Shown here: positions 45,223 to 57,325 of the stretch, one piece after another
Layout: the number at the start of each line of letters is the position of its first letter
How positions within the stretch are numbered: position 1 is the stretch's first letter
Notes under the pieces: generated by a model
Seen by the model: the letters and a program-made list of their open reading frames with translations, nothing else
What the model was told of the DNA's origin: nothing
The model's database searches: none
Made by a program: the position numbers and the translations under genes
Source of the DNA: Phyto melanocephala
Taxonomy: Eukaryota > Arthropoda > Insecta > Diptera > Rhinophoridae
Reading direction: 5' to 3'
DNA: 64,000 bases
Assembly (NCBI GenBank): GCA_941918925.1
Contig: OW799233.1
Span: 57,255,841-57,319,840, forward strand

Positions 45223-47076
45223 CTATAACATCTGGTGGTTGTTTTTATTAATACGTAATACTTTGTGGGCAAATGAAACGATAGCTGAAGCAGGTTGCGT
45301 TGCAGCTAAGTCACAAAATATATGGCATTGATTATCTCTACCTCCAGTAGAAGGGCGTGCTACAAATGCAAAAATGGATTTATTGACAGCGCGTTCAAAG
45401 CCGTCATCGTAAGTCAGAACTGTAAAAAAACGGTTCTCGGGATCCATGGCGATATGGGATATATTATTTGACGTATAATGGCGTCGAAAAAACATGCGTC
45501 TCTTGTTGTCGGTAAGTGTAATGCCGTTTTGTGAAACTTTAAAGTGAACTTCTATCGGAGATGGTAAGGACGATTGTATATACATTTCGTTGATAGTTTT
45601 GTTTATGGCTTCGTCGCCGGTTAATGATTCCATGTTCTTGGAAAATAAATATAAAACATTGCAAGCAGCGCCCTGTTCAAGTAGTTGTTTCTGACTTTGC
45701 ATTATTTCTGCATCTTCTGGCGACATCATCAAGTCTCTTGTTGGTATTATGAGTTTACATGGCAAAACCAACTGGTTTATGGAGTGTTGATAGACTAAGG
45801 CCGAAAGCGACGTAAATGTGGGCTCGTTAGAGCACCCTTTTATTCGTACACCCCTAGTAGTAGGTTCTATTAGAAAATGTCTGACTAATGCATCGCTGTT
45901 CGTGCCATTTTCAGATACTACAACACCCTGTGGGGGTCTCGAAACTCTTAATACTAAACCAAAGGCATTTTTATATGTTGTTGAGTTGCGTATGATAAAA
46001 GTTCCGGACGGAGCTTGGCGTAGTAGCGTAACTGCTTCCTCTCGAGTCATATGCGGCTTATACCAAAATTCAGATGAATCTCTAGCGAATTTTACTAAAT
46101 GCGGTGCTACGTCGTGCGACCTTTCAAGAAATTGATTTTCAGTTGCTTTCGTTTTGTGATTACTTGAAATCATACCCATAAGTTTTAAAGGTGACTGTTG
46201 CTCTTTAGAGTTAATTACGATTGTTTCTACATGTTGTGGGTTTGTAGATGAATTAGGCATTATCATTGGATATGGACTAACACATCGATCTTCCATAAAA
46301 GACTTATTTGATACTGGAAACGCTGGTGTTTCCGGACGACAGGATTCTGCAATGATAAGTGCCGGTTCATATTTGATGGGTGCCTCAACTATAGCAGTTG
46401 ACGTAAAACTTTTTCTGCTGTTAAAATCGCTTATTTCATCCGGTAAATCGACTGTCTCGACATGTTTGACAATCTCTCTGCAGGGATTTTCTATAAGACC
46501 GTCGGGAACATCATACGGTTTCAACTGCAAAGCTCGTCTACTCAACTTTTCTTGAAGCTCATCCAAGTCCTTTTGTATGGCGGCATTTTGAGCTTCCTTA
46601 AGAGCATAATTCTGTTCTTTTAAAGATTGTTCTCTTCGTTCTCTCAACATTTCTTCAAATTCTTGTCGCGATGGTGTTTTCTTTAAAACTGGTCTCGAGG
46701 GAGAAATACTTGGACGGCCTGTTCTTCTTAACATTGAAGGACTCGGAGGTAGGATGGCAGGTGGCTTATTTTTTCTTGGGCATTCAGGCAGTTCTTCAGC
46801 AACAGCATTATTTAAATCGTGTTTGTTTGCTATAGGTGGTAAAAAGGATGAAACTTTCGAAATATTTGGAGACTCACGTAACTCTTCTATATCTACGTGG
46901 TTTAAATCACTTCTTTTGAAACCTTTTGGCAAATTGCCATACGTAAAGGGTTGTGCATGTTCTCTGGCATGATAAGGAATTTCATTTTCACTATCTTCTA
47001 ATTGACACGATATTTCATAGTTTAACTTATCATTTTCAGTCAATAAATGATTTCTTGATGTCTCTATAGTAGTCAT
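45223..47076 (-). CDS. by: tensin (SH2 and PTB domains), 617 aa, single exon
   Basis: Tensins link integrin tails to the cytoskeleton at adhesions; the fly gene blistery acts in wing adhesion. The N-terminal 330 residues are low complexity with a charged helix (about 136-180) likely to form a coiled coil and proline-rich patches (AILPPSPSM). The SH2 domain covers about 336-447 (EFWYKPHMTREEAVTLL, FIIRNS with the phosphotyrosine-binding Arg363). The PTB domain covers about 469-612 (CNVLYLFSKN to AIVSFAHKVL), giving the SH2-PTB order diagnostic of tensin. No PTEN-like phosphatase/C2 domain is present, as I recall for the Drosophila protein, which is somewhat longer. The start ATG has a good fly context (TCAAATG); an upstream non-coding exon cannot be excluded. 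No frameshift. Confidence 0.9.
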   Translation of the reverse strand: MTTIETSRNHLLTENDKLNYEISCQLEDSENEIPYHAREHAQPFTYGNLPKGFKRSDLNHVDIEELRESPNISKVSSFLPPIANKHDLNNAVAEELPECPRKNKPPAILPPSPSMLRRTGRPSISPSRPVLKKTPSRQEFEEMLRERREQSLKEQNYALKEAQNAAIQKDLDELQEKLSRRALQLKPYDVPDGLIENPCREIVKHVETVDLPDEISDFNSRKSFTSTAIVEAPIKYEPALIIAESCRPETPAFPVSNKSFMEDRCVSPYPMIMPNSSTNPQHVETIVINSKEQQSPLKLMGMISSNHKTKATENQFLERSHDVAPHLVKFARDSSEFWYKPHMTREEAVTLLRQAPSGTFIIRNSTTYKNAFGLVLRVSRPPQGVVVSENGTNSDALVRHFLIEPTTRGVRIKGCSNEPTFTSLSALVYQHSINQLVLPCKLIIPTRDLMMSPEDAEIMQSQKQLLEQGAACNVLYLFSKNMESLTGDEAINKTINEMYIQSSLPSPIEVHFKVSQNGITLTDNKRRMFFRRHYTSNNISHIAMDPENRFFTVLTYDDGFERAVNKSIFAFVARPSTGGRDNQCHIFCDLAATQPASAIVSFAHKVLRINKNNHQML

Positions 47077-48289
47077 TTGAAAATAATTTTACTTAATTAA
47101 AGTCCAAAAATACTTTTCTCTTTCGAACAAAACAAAAAATAATTCAAATATACACCTTTCCGTTTTAAAATAGAACGTTGCGCCTAGATCGCCAAGCTTC
47201 TCGAAATATACTAAATTAATTAGAGCACACGTTCAATCGCCATCTGTTTTGCTTTGAATTTCCACTGCCAATATTTTGTGAGCGAATAGCCACATATTCT
47301 ATACATATGTAAGTATGTACTTATGTACATGTACGTAGATTTCATATATTAATTTTACGCATGTATGTTTGTTTATATGTATGTATGTTCTATATGGAAA
47401 ATCATTTCAAAGTTCAGCACGATACCGTTAGTACGCACAAAAAAACCTCAAGAACATTAGCGCTTTAATGCTCGCTCACGCACTGTGGTATACACAACTA
47501 AAAATTAAAAAGTTTAGTGAATTTTAACAACAATAAATTAAAATTTTTTAATTTTAATTTACTAAATTTTTTGGGATATTCTCCCATAATTTTTCAATTA
47601 TATTTATTTGGTTGTTGGGTTTAAGCTGGTTTATATGCATTTCACTGGTGCTTATGCCAGATCATCAGTAAACCTTTACCCAAATTCTTGAAAAAGTTTA
47701 AAATTTTTATAAGTTATATTTTTAAATTCTCATTAACAAAATGAGAATTCAAAAATAAAACAAAAAACCATAAAAAACTTTTTCAAAAACCCAACCAACA
47801 ATTTTTTTAATTTTGAATTTATTTTATTTTTCTAATCGGCACGGCCGAATATAGCACTCTTACTTGTTTTTTATTTAGTTGATTTTTTTGTACACAATGA
47901 GATTTCTGTTAAAGATTAATTTAGTATCAAATTAAAGCTTTTTTCATAAATTGATTGAATATTCTGTAATACCCCGTTCAGACAGATATTTTTAATTGTT
48001 TCAATTTAGTGTTGATTGAGCAATTAAAATAAGTGTTCACACATACTTAATTTATCGTACTCCATTAGCATTTGATAGCTGTAAAATACCATGTATTTAT
48101 ACCAAATCAAATAATGCCATCTTTTCAGTGTTTTTCCTGTTAATAAAATATATTTACAATTATATTCATACATAGATATAGTTATATGTATGTATTTGAA
48201 TTTATTCAAACATTTTTTAAAATTTTTTTCAAAAATTTCTCATTTTCTTAATTTTTATTTCTGTATGAACATAGTATAACATCTCTTAA
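47077..48289. other. upstream of tensin; HINE-B end fragment
   Basis: The first 400 bp probably include the tensin promoter/leader, with CATATGTA microsatellites near 47300-47395. 47843-47868 holds a lone HINE 5' end (TCGGCACGGCCGAATATAG, CTCTTACTTG). 47611-47815 has inexact inverted ends (TTGGTTGTTGGGTTT / AAACCCAACCAACAA) and ATTCTCATT..AATGAGAAT hairpin at 47737-47760, perhaps another small MITE. No gene seen. Confidence 0.45.
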
Positions 48290-48291
48290 TA

Positions 48292-49567
48292 CAAGGTGTC
48301 TGGTTGAAAATTTAAATAAATACTATTATTTCAAAAAGTAATAAACGGTGCGGAGGGAGGGTGGCGCCGTTGAAATCATTGATTGTGCGGATTTGTTAGT
48401 CACGATGTAGCAGTGGCCTAGTGAGTATCGCGCGTTCCATGTGGAGACATTTTTTATAAGCAATGATTCTTATGTAATTGCTCGTAGAAAATTTTGTTCA
48501 AAGTTCGGTATTCGGTGAATACGTAATAAACCGAGTGCAAATTTAATTCGTTAGTTGGTTCAGAGATTCCGCGCAACTGCTTCGGCTAGGAATGTCCGAC
48601 GGTCAGGGATCAGTCGATCTTTAAGGACTCCCAAAAACATTGAACTGGTTGAAAGTAGTTTACGTAAAGATCCGCGACTTTCAATACGGAAAACATCAGC
48701 CCCAATGGGACTTTTAAGGGCGATTATTCATGAAGTTTTAAAACAGGATCTAAAGTTCCAACCCTTTAAAGTTTAAATCGTTCAAGGAGTTAAAGAAAGT
48801 GACTTTAATTTACGCAAACAATTTTGGGAAACAATGTTAGCGCGGTGCGTACTGTAAATCCCGTTTTTTTTTTTGGAGCGATGAAGCTCATTTTCACTTA
48901 AACGGCCACGTTAACAAGCAAAACTGCAGTGTTACTGGTCTCCAAGAACCTGCAACCCTCGATTGAAACATCAAAAACGATTGCATTGCCCAAGGGTGAC
49001 TGTTTGGTGTGTCTTATCCACGCATGAGTTAATTGGGTCATATTTTTTCGAATTTTCTCGAAGCCAGGCGACGAATGTCAACGGTGAAAATTATCGACGC
49101 ATGATTACAAACTTCTTTTTACCAAATTTGCGAGTTCATTCATTCTTCACACACAGCCAGAGCTTCGTTGAATTTGCTTTAGGAAAATTTCCCCCAAAAA
49201 CTGATCAGTCGTTTTGAAGACATCCCATAGCAATCGAAGTCACCCGATCTAACTCTAATGGATTTTTTTGGCTCTACCTCAAAGATAGGATTTATAATGA
49301 CACTACCCAATATATTGTGCATTGAAAGGAAAATATTCGTCGAGAAATTAGCTCAATTGAATCAAATTTCTGCAATGTGTTGCTTAGACCACAAGACTCC
49401 GTTTTGAATAGAGTGTTCGACTTGACAGAAGATTTTGAATGACATACTCTTTAAAAATCAAAACCTGTATTTCCACTCTATCGTTCAATGCTCTTAATAA
49501 AACCTCGTGTCAATTATTACGTTTTTTATTTAAGTTTAAAAATATAAATCTGCCACCAGACACTCTG
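48292..49567 (+). mobile_element. mariner element, near full length, inactive
   Basis: 1276 bp with termini CAAGGTGTCTGGTTG and, reverse-complemented, CAGAGTGTCTGGTGG, and TA on both sides (48290-48291, 49568-49569). Length, TIR style and TA target fit Tc1/mariner. The transposase lies on + between about 48420 and 49440 with frameshifts. The flanking AT-rich sequence is otherwise unique. Confidence 0.85.
48420..49440 (+). pseudogene. mariner transposase, frameshifted
   Basis: N-terminal traces (EYRAFHVETFF near 48423) start the helix-turn-helix. 48555-48776 reads VQRFRATASARNVRRSGISR and RTPKNIELVESSLRKDPRLS then LKQDLKFQPFKV. The catalytic domain reappears at 48963-49217 with RVTVWCVLSTHELIGSYFFE and NVNGENYRRMITNFFLPNL. 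The C-terminus (LKDRIYNDTTQYIV, ENIRREISSIES) lies in another frame to a stop near 49440. The number of frame changes rules out activity. The catalytic Asp spacing cannot be judged because of these shifts. Confidence 0.8.
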
Positions 49568-49696
49568 TATCATTATGTCAATATTATTTTGAGTAAAACT
49601 CCTAAAATGTTATAGTTTTTTAATGCTTGCATGACTACTTATTTACTGCAATAAATATGCAAAAGTTCTGTAATTGATACCGCATTAGACTTTAAA

Positions 49697-50740
49697 CAAA
49701 TAAGAACACTATATTCGAATATTGTGCCGAATTTGTTATACCCACTACCAATTTGATGTTCTTTTATAAAACAAAATTTATTATTTTGTTGTTAACAGTA
49801 ACCGGTATGGAATAATATCTTTATATTAAAATATGTATCACTATCTTTGTATAACTGCGATACGCTAGTAATATGTTTTTGTAAATTCAGTCTTTCAATG
49901 AAACATTAAGAATTTCTACATTAAAACATGATACTACTCACTCCATTTTACTACAATGTTGTATCTTTACGGAAACTGAAGAGTATAATTTGGTACCCAA
50001 AGGTAGTTAATAAATAATATTAGCTTTGTGTGATGAGCATGTCACCGCATAATTTTAAAATTCTATAATTAATGTTTGAGTTTAACTCAGATAATCCATT
50101 ACAGACTTCTTTTTTTTAATTTTTGTCCATATAAAAATAATATGAATTTAAAATAAGCAGAGAGAGATGGGCGTTCAAGTGGGCGTGTCACCTTAGTTTT
50201 TTAAATTTACAAGAAAGCTACATATACGAAATTTCATCATCAAACATCTAATTCTGTCGGTTTTATAAGCTTCTAAATTTCATGAAGAGTAAATTGTGTG
50301 AAAAGTGGGCGTAAAAGTAGGCCTGCCATAGTAGTTTCTGCTAATAAATTCAACTTAGATACTTCAAAATAGAGTCTTCTTTTATAGAGAAGCTATATGA
50401 ATTTTAGATAAAGCAATATATAGGAGGTGGGTGTTCAGGATCATACATCTATTTTTGTCAGTTTTATTAGCTTTGAATAAGCCGAAAAATACACTGTGCG
50501 GTAAAAATTGTTGGACATTTGCGTTATGTATAGACTTGGGCAATCTTTTAGGAAATATATTCTTTTAAGAAATACGCTTTCGAAATTTTATGGCTCTACG
50601 TTAATGCGTTTGGACACAATTCCATTTTACTTGATGTTGGAAGGGGTAGTTTTTTGGCCTACTCTTGCATTACGAGCTATAACTCTCTTCCAAATATACC
50701 GATATCACATATTTGAAATAATAAGTGCAGGTTTAGGCTT
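49697..50740 (+). mobile_element. HINE-A(+) copy 6, 3' truncated
   Basis: 5' end CAAATAAGAACACTATATTC with a modified palindrome (TTCGAATATTGTGCCGAA). GGGCGTTCAAGTGGGCGTGT near 50170 and AAATACACTGTGCGGTAAAA near 50488 identify the family. About 49905-50150 is unrelated, probably an insertion. The GTCY core and 3' hairpin are missing. Confidence 0.75.
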
Positions 50741-52875
50741 AAAATAAGTCTAATCAATTGAACAAAAGTGCACTGAATATATCGTTTCGCTTTTATTTAT
50801 GTTTTGTTATGTTTACTAATTACTTATTTACTAATTTAGCTTAATTAAATACTGATAGTAACATTTTTGCTGACATCAAAAAATTTTATAAAACATGGAT
50901 TTCTAAATATCTAAAATTCAGTTGATCTAATCAATTAAACAGAAATCTCTGTACATACATATTTCCATATGTATGTGTATAAACCTATACATCTTTAAAA
51001 CTAAAGGGTGAAACTATTACAAAAAATCATATTTATCGAAGAGTAATAGTGCTGTTTTGGTTTATTTAAAAAAAATATTTAAATTATTTTAATCAATGAT
51101 ATTTATACTATTTATGAATTATGGTTGATATTCTCATAAATTTATGCGAATGCGAATATCAAAATACGTACAAATATTACGAATGATGCGAAAAAGCTTT
51201 TAGTAAACAATTTTTATGAGCTACTTTGATAAGAATTTCTATATTTAAATCAAAAATAGTAGTGCTTGTGGCAGGGAGAGAAGCACCCTTTACACGCATG
51301 CAAAACATTATTTGATAATTATTTCATGTAAACAACAATAACAAAACTTGAATATATATAAAGCTTAGTTTTAAGTGCATAGAAATTATCTTTGAAGTAA
51401 GACAAGAAAGTCATTAGTTAGAGATTGAGAGATTGACGCTGGTAATTGATCATATAATGAGGAATGAGGAAATCGCTCAACTAGAACGTTTCTAAATATT
51501 ATTTTGCTTTTAATATCGTTAATTGCAAAATATTGTTGATGTTTTATTTAATTGTGGTAGCAGTAAACGTTAACAAACACGGAAACTATTTGTAATACGT
51601 ACTAGCATTTATATCATTAAAACTCGTAGGGTTAAGCATGAAACAGAAGCTGTGTTAATAAGTAGGCCCAAGTTTAAGCAATAAACTTGCAATTGTAAAT
51701 ATTAGGGTGTATGATAGATAATTGTTTATCATGATATCTATCATCAGGAATACGTTGAAGTGAAGGCTGGAACAACGAGCGCAAAGTTATATCATATCAC
51801 AGACTTGCAGCACTTCGGGTAAGTTTAGCATTTAAGATTGTGTCAGATGTTACAATACTTGTCGTTGCCTGTTTGAAATGATCTCTAAAGAATTGGGGCA
51901 TATGATGTCATTGACATACATACATACGTATAATTTTTTGGAATATGTATAAGATTAAAAATAATATGATATAAATTTTTTTTAATAATCAAAAAAAAAA
52001 ATTCAAAGTACTCTAAAAATATGAAAAATTGTTTTTATATCTTCATTCTATCATTCTTCACAATAGTGCAATTCATTTACAAAACCTGTTGTCGGTACTC
52101 TACTGTACCATAAAAAAACTAGGAGACAGATTGCGGCATTCGAGGGTGTACGACGAACTTTTTCTACGGTCTAAAGAATTGTATATTATATTTTATCTGT
52201 TCCAAAGAATGTTTTAACATTGTACGTAGTGTAAATTCTTTGTTTGTTTTTTATTGTTATGTACTCTGCCCTGCAGTCGAACTACTGTGCTTCTTTTTTC
52301 ACTTTCGTTGTAGAATTTATTTTGGGAAAAAACCAAAAAAAAAATATGTATATATAAATATACATATGTATGTATATATGTACATGTGTATGTATATTTA
52401 TTTATATGCATTTGTTTCTCTATTGTGCGTTTTTCAGTGTGTTTAAATGTATATATGTACGTATCTATGTTGCAACAAAAACCAAAAAAATGTGTGACGC
52501 GAAAAGTACAAAAAAAATAAATATACACATGTATGTATAATCGTATCTTAATCTGTTGACCAATACCTCATTCATCTTTCCCGTTCGTTTAATTTAATAT
52601 TTTATTTTACAGTTGTAGTCAGTCATTTAATTGATTTATTTATTTTTTTTTTTTTTGAGAAAACACCTCAAAAATGTGTCATATCTGATTGTTATCAATA
52701 TATACATATACATATGTATGTATGTACATACGTAATACGTATGTTTTATTTATAGGCTGCTTTAATTCGATATATACAGTATTGATCAGAACTGGCCCTA
52801 AATATAAAATTTTATACATTATATACTTATTATTATACATTACATACAAGGCATATGCAAACATAATGACTTGTT
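50741..52875. other. intergenic, no gene established
   Basis: AT-rich with CATATGTATGTA microsatellites (52345-52470, 52700-52740). 51708-51745 has a TGATAGATA/TATCTATCA inverted repeat. CGGGTAAGT at 51817-51825 looks like a splice donor after a less AT-rich stretch, so a non-coding first exon is possible but unsupported. ORFs at 52214-52528 are microsatellite artefacts. Confidence 0.4.
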
Positions 52876-52950
52876 TTTTGAATTCAACTTGATTTTATTT
52901 ATTTATGCAGGGATTGAAAATGAGATTTTCGTTTCGGTATTAAACAATTT
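52876..52950 (+). repeat. short dispersed repeat shared with 59320-59400
   Basis: TTGAATTCAACTTGATTTTA, TGCAGGGATTGAAAATGAG and TTTCGGTATTAAACAATT also occur, inverted and diverged, at 59320-59400. A two-copy repeat of unknown class. Confidence 0.6.
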
Positions 52951-53251
52951 ATTTAAGCAGCTAATACACGGCATGTATTTTACATCTGACTTGGTATGTT
53001 TTTATTTATTGTATTTATGTCTGTCAAAATTTACCGCCGCTGACTGATTTCCATCAGCAGGGATCTCTGCCAACACCTGATGTCAATTGGCTTGCCAAAA
53101 TAATATATAGCATGCTCTAATTGAATTTTTGTCATATGACTTAGCACATGTGTTTTACAAAAGCAAATTGTTAATACTAACGCACGACATGTACTTATTA
53201 AGTAGTGGGAAATTTTTATAATATTTTAATTATTATTAATATTTAATACTA
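52951..53251. other. unassigned, nothing recognised
   Basis: No ORF or repeat was supported here. Confidence 0.4.
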
Positions 53252-53918
53252 GCCAAACCCGGCGCGCGTTGCTACGCCCCTTAATGAATCGAAATGCATT
53301 CTGACTTTTAATTGTATATCAAGTGCAAAAACCTAAATATTATAATTTTTTTTATGGGCGTGGCATTGCCCACTTTTCTAATCACAAAATTATAAAGTCA
53401 TAACAGCTCAATATGTATGCAAAGTTTCAGAATAATCGGTCCAGTGCAAGTACCTCAAAATGAAACCTATTTTTTATGGGCGTGGCACTGCCCACTTTTC
53501 TAATCACGAAATTATTAAGGGCGTGGCCCTGCCCACTTTTCTAACCACGAAATTATATGATTATGACAGCTTAGTATGTGTGCAAAGTTTCAGAAAAATC
53601 GGTCAGTGCAAGTACCTCAAAATTAAAACTTTTTTAGGGGCGTGGCCCCGCCCACTTTTCTTATAACAAAATTATTTAGTCAGCACAGCTCGATATGTGT
53701 GCAAAGTTTCAGAAAAATCGGTGAAGTGCAAGTAGCTAAAACTGATAACTTATTTTTATGGGCGTGGCCCCGCCCACTTTTTTCCACCCATAAACACTCC
53801 CTGGTATGTGTACAACAACTTGCCAAAGTTTGAGTCCGATCGGTTTTACAGTTTCGGAGTCTATAGCTAACACACACACACACACACACAGAGTTTCACT
53901 TTTATATATATAGATTTT
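53252..53918 (+). repeat. D repeat with reiterated GGGCGTGGC units
   Basis: Head ACTAGCCAAACCCGGCGCGC, tail TTTTATATATATAGATT after a (CA)n tract at 53871-53889. Between them at least four units contain ATGGGCGTGGC followed by TGCCCAC or CGCCCAC, an imperfect palindrome, and GTGTGCAAAGTTTCAGAAAA. Unit spacing varies (about 60-125 bp). Related to 34127-34993 and 57326-57562. Confidence 0.75.
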
Positions 53919-54410
53919 TGCTTTTACGCCCGTGACCATGGGTTTCACAAATACATATGTGTATATACTTTTATTTATCAATTTCTTTTTCTAATTACTT
54001 ACTTTAGTTTAATTAATCTTCGCCAACAAGCTCGGTCGTTTTTTACACAAACCTCAATTTAACTACATTATGGCTTGTGCAAAAAAATAACTAGGTTGTT
54101 GACAAAAAAGAACTAAAGTAACCGATTGACCCAACTCTACTATTTGACAGAAATATTATTTAGACGATTTCTCTAACATTTTTTTGTTTTGATGCTCGTA
54201 GCAATATAGCTTCTTTGAAGTAGTTTTAATAACTGCTACTAAGTTATTTTATTATACATATATTTTCATCTCTAAATGAATACTTAGTAAATCATTCAGT
54301 TGCGGTATTCACCACTGAACTTAAAATGGCATTAAAAGTACTACAATGTTGTCTACATACATAGCTAATTTTCTTTTACTAAACTTTTATAAATAATAAT
54401 TTTTATAGAC
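53919..54410. other. unassigned, nothing recognised
   Basis: AT-rich, no feature supported. Confidence 0.4.
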
Positions 54411-54413
54411 TTA

Positions 54414-55333
54414 CGGCCCCTTTCACAAAGTGCGATTATAATTTAACATGAACTTTAACCGTAAGTTAGGCAAAATTGAATTTCACAAAGTACGGTTAGC
54501 ATATAACCGGCAGAGATTAATCAAAAAGTCTCTGTTAAATTTAACCGAACAAAATCCTCCGGTTAAAGGCTGTTATTTAAATAAAAATAAACAAGTAAGA
54601 GCACTATATTCGGCTGTGCCGAATCTTTTATACCCACCACCAATTTGATGTTCTTTTATAGCACAAAATTTATTATTTTGTTTTTCACAATAATCGCTAT
54701 GCAATAATATCTTTATAATAAAATATGTATCACTTTCTTTTTATAACTTCGATATGCTAGTAAAATGTTTTCATAAATTTAGTCTTTCAAAGTGGACGTT
54801 AAAGTAGGCGTGTCAATAAAGTTTCTGCTAATAAATACAACTTAGATATTTCTATATAGTCCTTTATTCTACCAAAATCTTTATTAATAGAGAAATTATA
54901 TGAAGTTGAGATAAAGATAAAAATTTACGTTACAAACGGAATGACAAAATGAATATACCCCCACCATTTTTTTGGTGGCGGTTATAATAAGAATATTATA
55001 ATAAAATAACATATAACAATTTATACTTACCAAGGAACTGTATTTAATCTATTTTAAGTAAAAAATTTATTTTAAATATATATTTGTCTTTCATCAAAAA
55101 ATTGCTAAGAATTTTTGTATAATATTTTTTGATTCTTTTCTTTCATTCCACTATTTTTCGTAAATAATAAAAACCAGTATTACCATACTTTTTCTATAAT
55201 GTTAGTGTTAAGTAACCGAAAGATGGTGAAACGCAAAACACTAACCGTATGTTAAATAGTTTCGGTTAACGATATCGGCGGTTTGTTAATATTCCTGTTA
55301 AATTAATATAATCACAGATTGTGAAAAGGGCCG
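54414..55333. mobile_element. Harbinger-like MITE split by HINE-A
   Basis: Ends CGGCCCCTTTCACAAAGTGC and, reverse-complemented, CGGCCCTTTTCACAATCTGT, both followed by GATTATA and AATTTAACA motifs. The 3-bp TTA lies on each side (54411-54413, 55334-55336). GGTTA/TAACC motifs are dispersed internally. No coding frame. A HINE-A derivative sits inside at 54592-54985. Confidence 0.75.
54592..54985 (+). mobile_element. HINE-A(+) minimal copy (394 bp)
   Basis: Has an intact 5' end with TTCGGCTGTGCCGAA and an intact 3' hairpin CCCCCACC/GGTGGCGG, but the GTCY core and most GGGCGT modules are deleted (junction near 54915). It shows the least sequence carried by a copy in this window that still has both ends. 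Confidence 0.85.
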
Positions 55334-55336
55334 TTA

Positions 55337-56786
55337 TAGGACAAAAAGTGTTTAACAACCCTGTGGTTTTCGTTTGCAACCGGGTATGTTCATTTTTGAC
55401 GATTTTGAGTTATTAATGCCATATTGCTTGAGTTTAAACGCCCTTTACTTGGTTGTAAAAATTTCTAAATAAGATGAACCCATTCCAACTTTTTAAATGG
55501 AATAACAGCGTAACTTCTATATACATATGTATATTCAAAAAGCCTTCAGTACTAACGTTGACTTACGTGTGCTTAATGGCAAATTATTTCATTTTTTTGA
55601 AAAATATTCAACCACATACGTTGTTATTTCTGAATACATTTGAAAAATATTTTCTGATTATTTTTTAGTTTACTAGAACCTATAATTACTTGAGTGCAAC
55701 CTAAGTTGACATAGGCTGTTTTATCTGCACACACTCTTAATCTTTCTACCACTAAGATTATTTTGGTCTTTGCTATGATCTAATTTTAAAATCATATTTG
55801 TCTGAAAACTTTATAAGAAAATTGTAAGATATTTATTTACATGAAAGTTTAATAAGTTGAATACCTAACCCGTAGTTTTATATTTATAAAACGGTTTTGA
55901 GGCTCTCCTGCAAAATTTGATTTTAAGACATACGTGGTTGCCCATTAAAACCACAGAACTAATGTAATATAATGTAAGATATTTTTATAAACTTATATTT
56001 ATGTGTCCTAGTCCTCAAGTTAACATTCTCTTTGATATAGATTGCATTAATGTTTGGATTACAAGAATATGGTGGACGAGCGAAAAGATGAATATATTGC
56101 TATTGGAGCTTATACTAAGGATAATTAGCCTGTTGTAAATTTCAAGGGATCGGTTTAAAAATTCAATTAATAATTTTTAAAAACAAATTTAAAGAAAAAC
56201 ATCTGTGATACAAATAGTTTTAATTAAATTAAGTTTTGTGCTGTGTTGTGTACCTTTACAAAACTATGATAAAGTTTGAAAAACAATGGGTTTTGACTAC
56301 AAAAACTGAATATTAAATAAATATTAAATCCCTGATGAAGTTGGGAAAAAAATACCAACGAAACATCGAAATTAATTACATTATAATGAAAATATAATTT
56401 TTTTCATAACTTTTCATGATCATGAAAGACTGATTAAGAAAATTGTAAATAAATATATTAAAAGAAATATCGAAAAAATAACTTTGCTTAAAAAAACTTA
56501 AGTTACCAGAGCTTTTTAGGCACTTCAGTCACTTTTCCACTTAAAAATATAAGATTTGTTATACACCACACACCATTACACCTCCCTCTTTGAAGTGATG
56601 GCCATTCTACACTTCCTTCATCAAGTTGTTATTATAGCCTTTTAGTTCTTCGTGGTTAATATTTATCACGTCAGTAAAAACCACTTTTTCCAACTCCTGA
56701 AATTTGCCATTTTTTACACATTCCAAATAATATGCTCCCTGGCAAATTGCAATCTATTTTGTTGACTTTTTTTCGTTTAGTTTTTC
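55337..56786. other. intergenic, nothing recognised
   Basis: AT-rich 1.4 kb without ORF over 65 codons, TIR pair or structured RNA that I can support. Confidence 0.45.
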
Positions 56787-57325
56787 ATACCCACCACCAA
56801 AAAACTGGTAGGGATATAGTCATTTTGTCATTCTGTTTGTAACACATCGAAATATCCATTTTAGACCCCATAAAGTACATATATTCTGAATCAGGGTTTC
56901 ATTTTATGATGATATAGCTATGTCCGTCCGTCTGTCCGTCTGTTGAAAGCACGATAGAGGTAGCCCCGAAAAAGCTAGAGAGCTCAAGTTTTGCCAGAAT
57001 CTTTCTCATAGATAAGGTTTGTTTGGTATTGAAAATGGGCTAAATATATGGAAGAGAGTTATAGCGAGTAATGCAAGAGTAGGTCGAAAAAAACGTGTGC
57101 TTCCAACACCAAATAAAATGGAATTATGTTTAAAAGCATTAACGTAGGGTCATAAAACTTCGAATATATATTTTCCGAGTAAAAACAATATTTTTTCCTG
57201 AAAATTGCTTAAATCTATGCATTAGGAAAGGAGCTCTAGATCAAAATGTACGAAAATTTATACCGCACAGTGTATTTTTCGGTATATTTAAAACCTAATC
57301 AAACTGAAAAAATTAGATGTACGAA
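56787..57325 (-). mobile_element. HINE-A(-) 3' half
   Basis: ATACCCACCACCAAAAAACT hairpin start, GTCCGTCCGTCTGTCCGTCT core near 56922, TACCGCACAGTGTATTTTTC near 57259. It ends at 57325 where a D-type repeat begins. Confidence 0.8.

Noticed and set aside
45818..46972. Plus-strand ORFs across tensin
   Set aside because: Antisense shadows of the tensin exon.
47611..47815. TTGGTTGTTGGGTTT..AAACCCAACCAACAA as a MITE
   Set aside because: Arms are imperfect and no TSD was found, so it is mentioned only within the upstream region of tensin.
51690..51830. Hairpin TGATAGATA..TATCTATCA and a downstream CGGGTAAGT as a structured RNA or first exon
   Set aside because: No promoter, partner acceptor or coding exon could be tied to it.
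52214..52892. ORFs rich in Tyr, Ile, Thr and His
   Set aside because: Translations of CATATGTA-type microsatellites; no coding signal.
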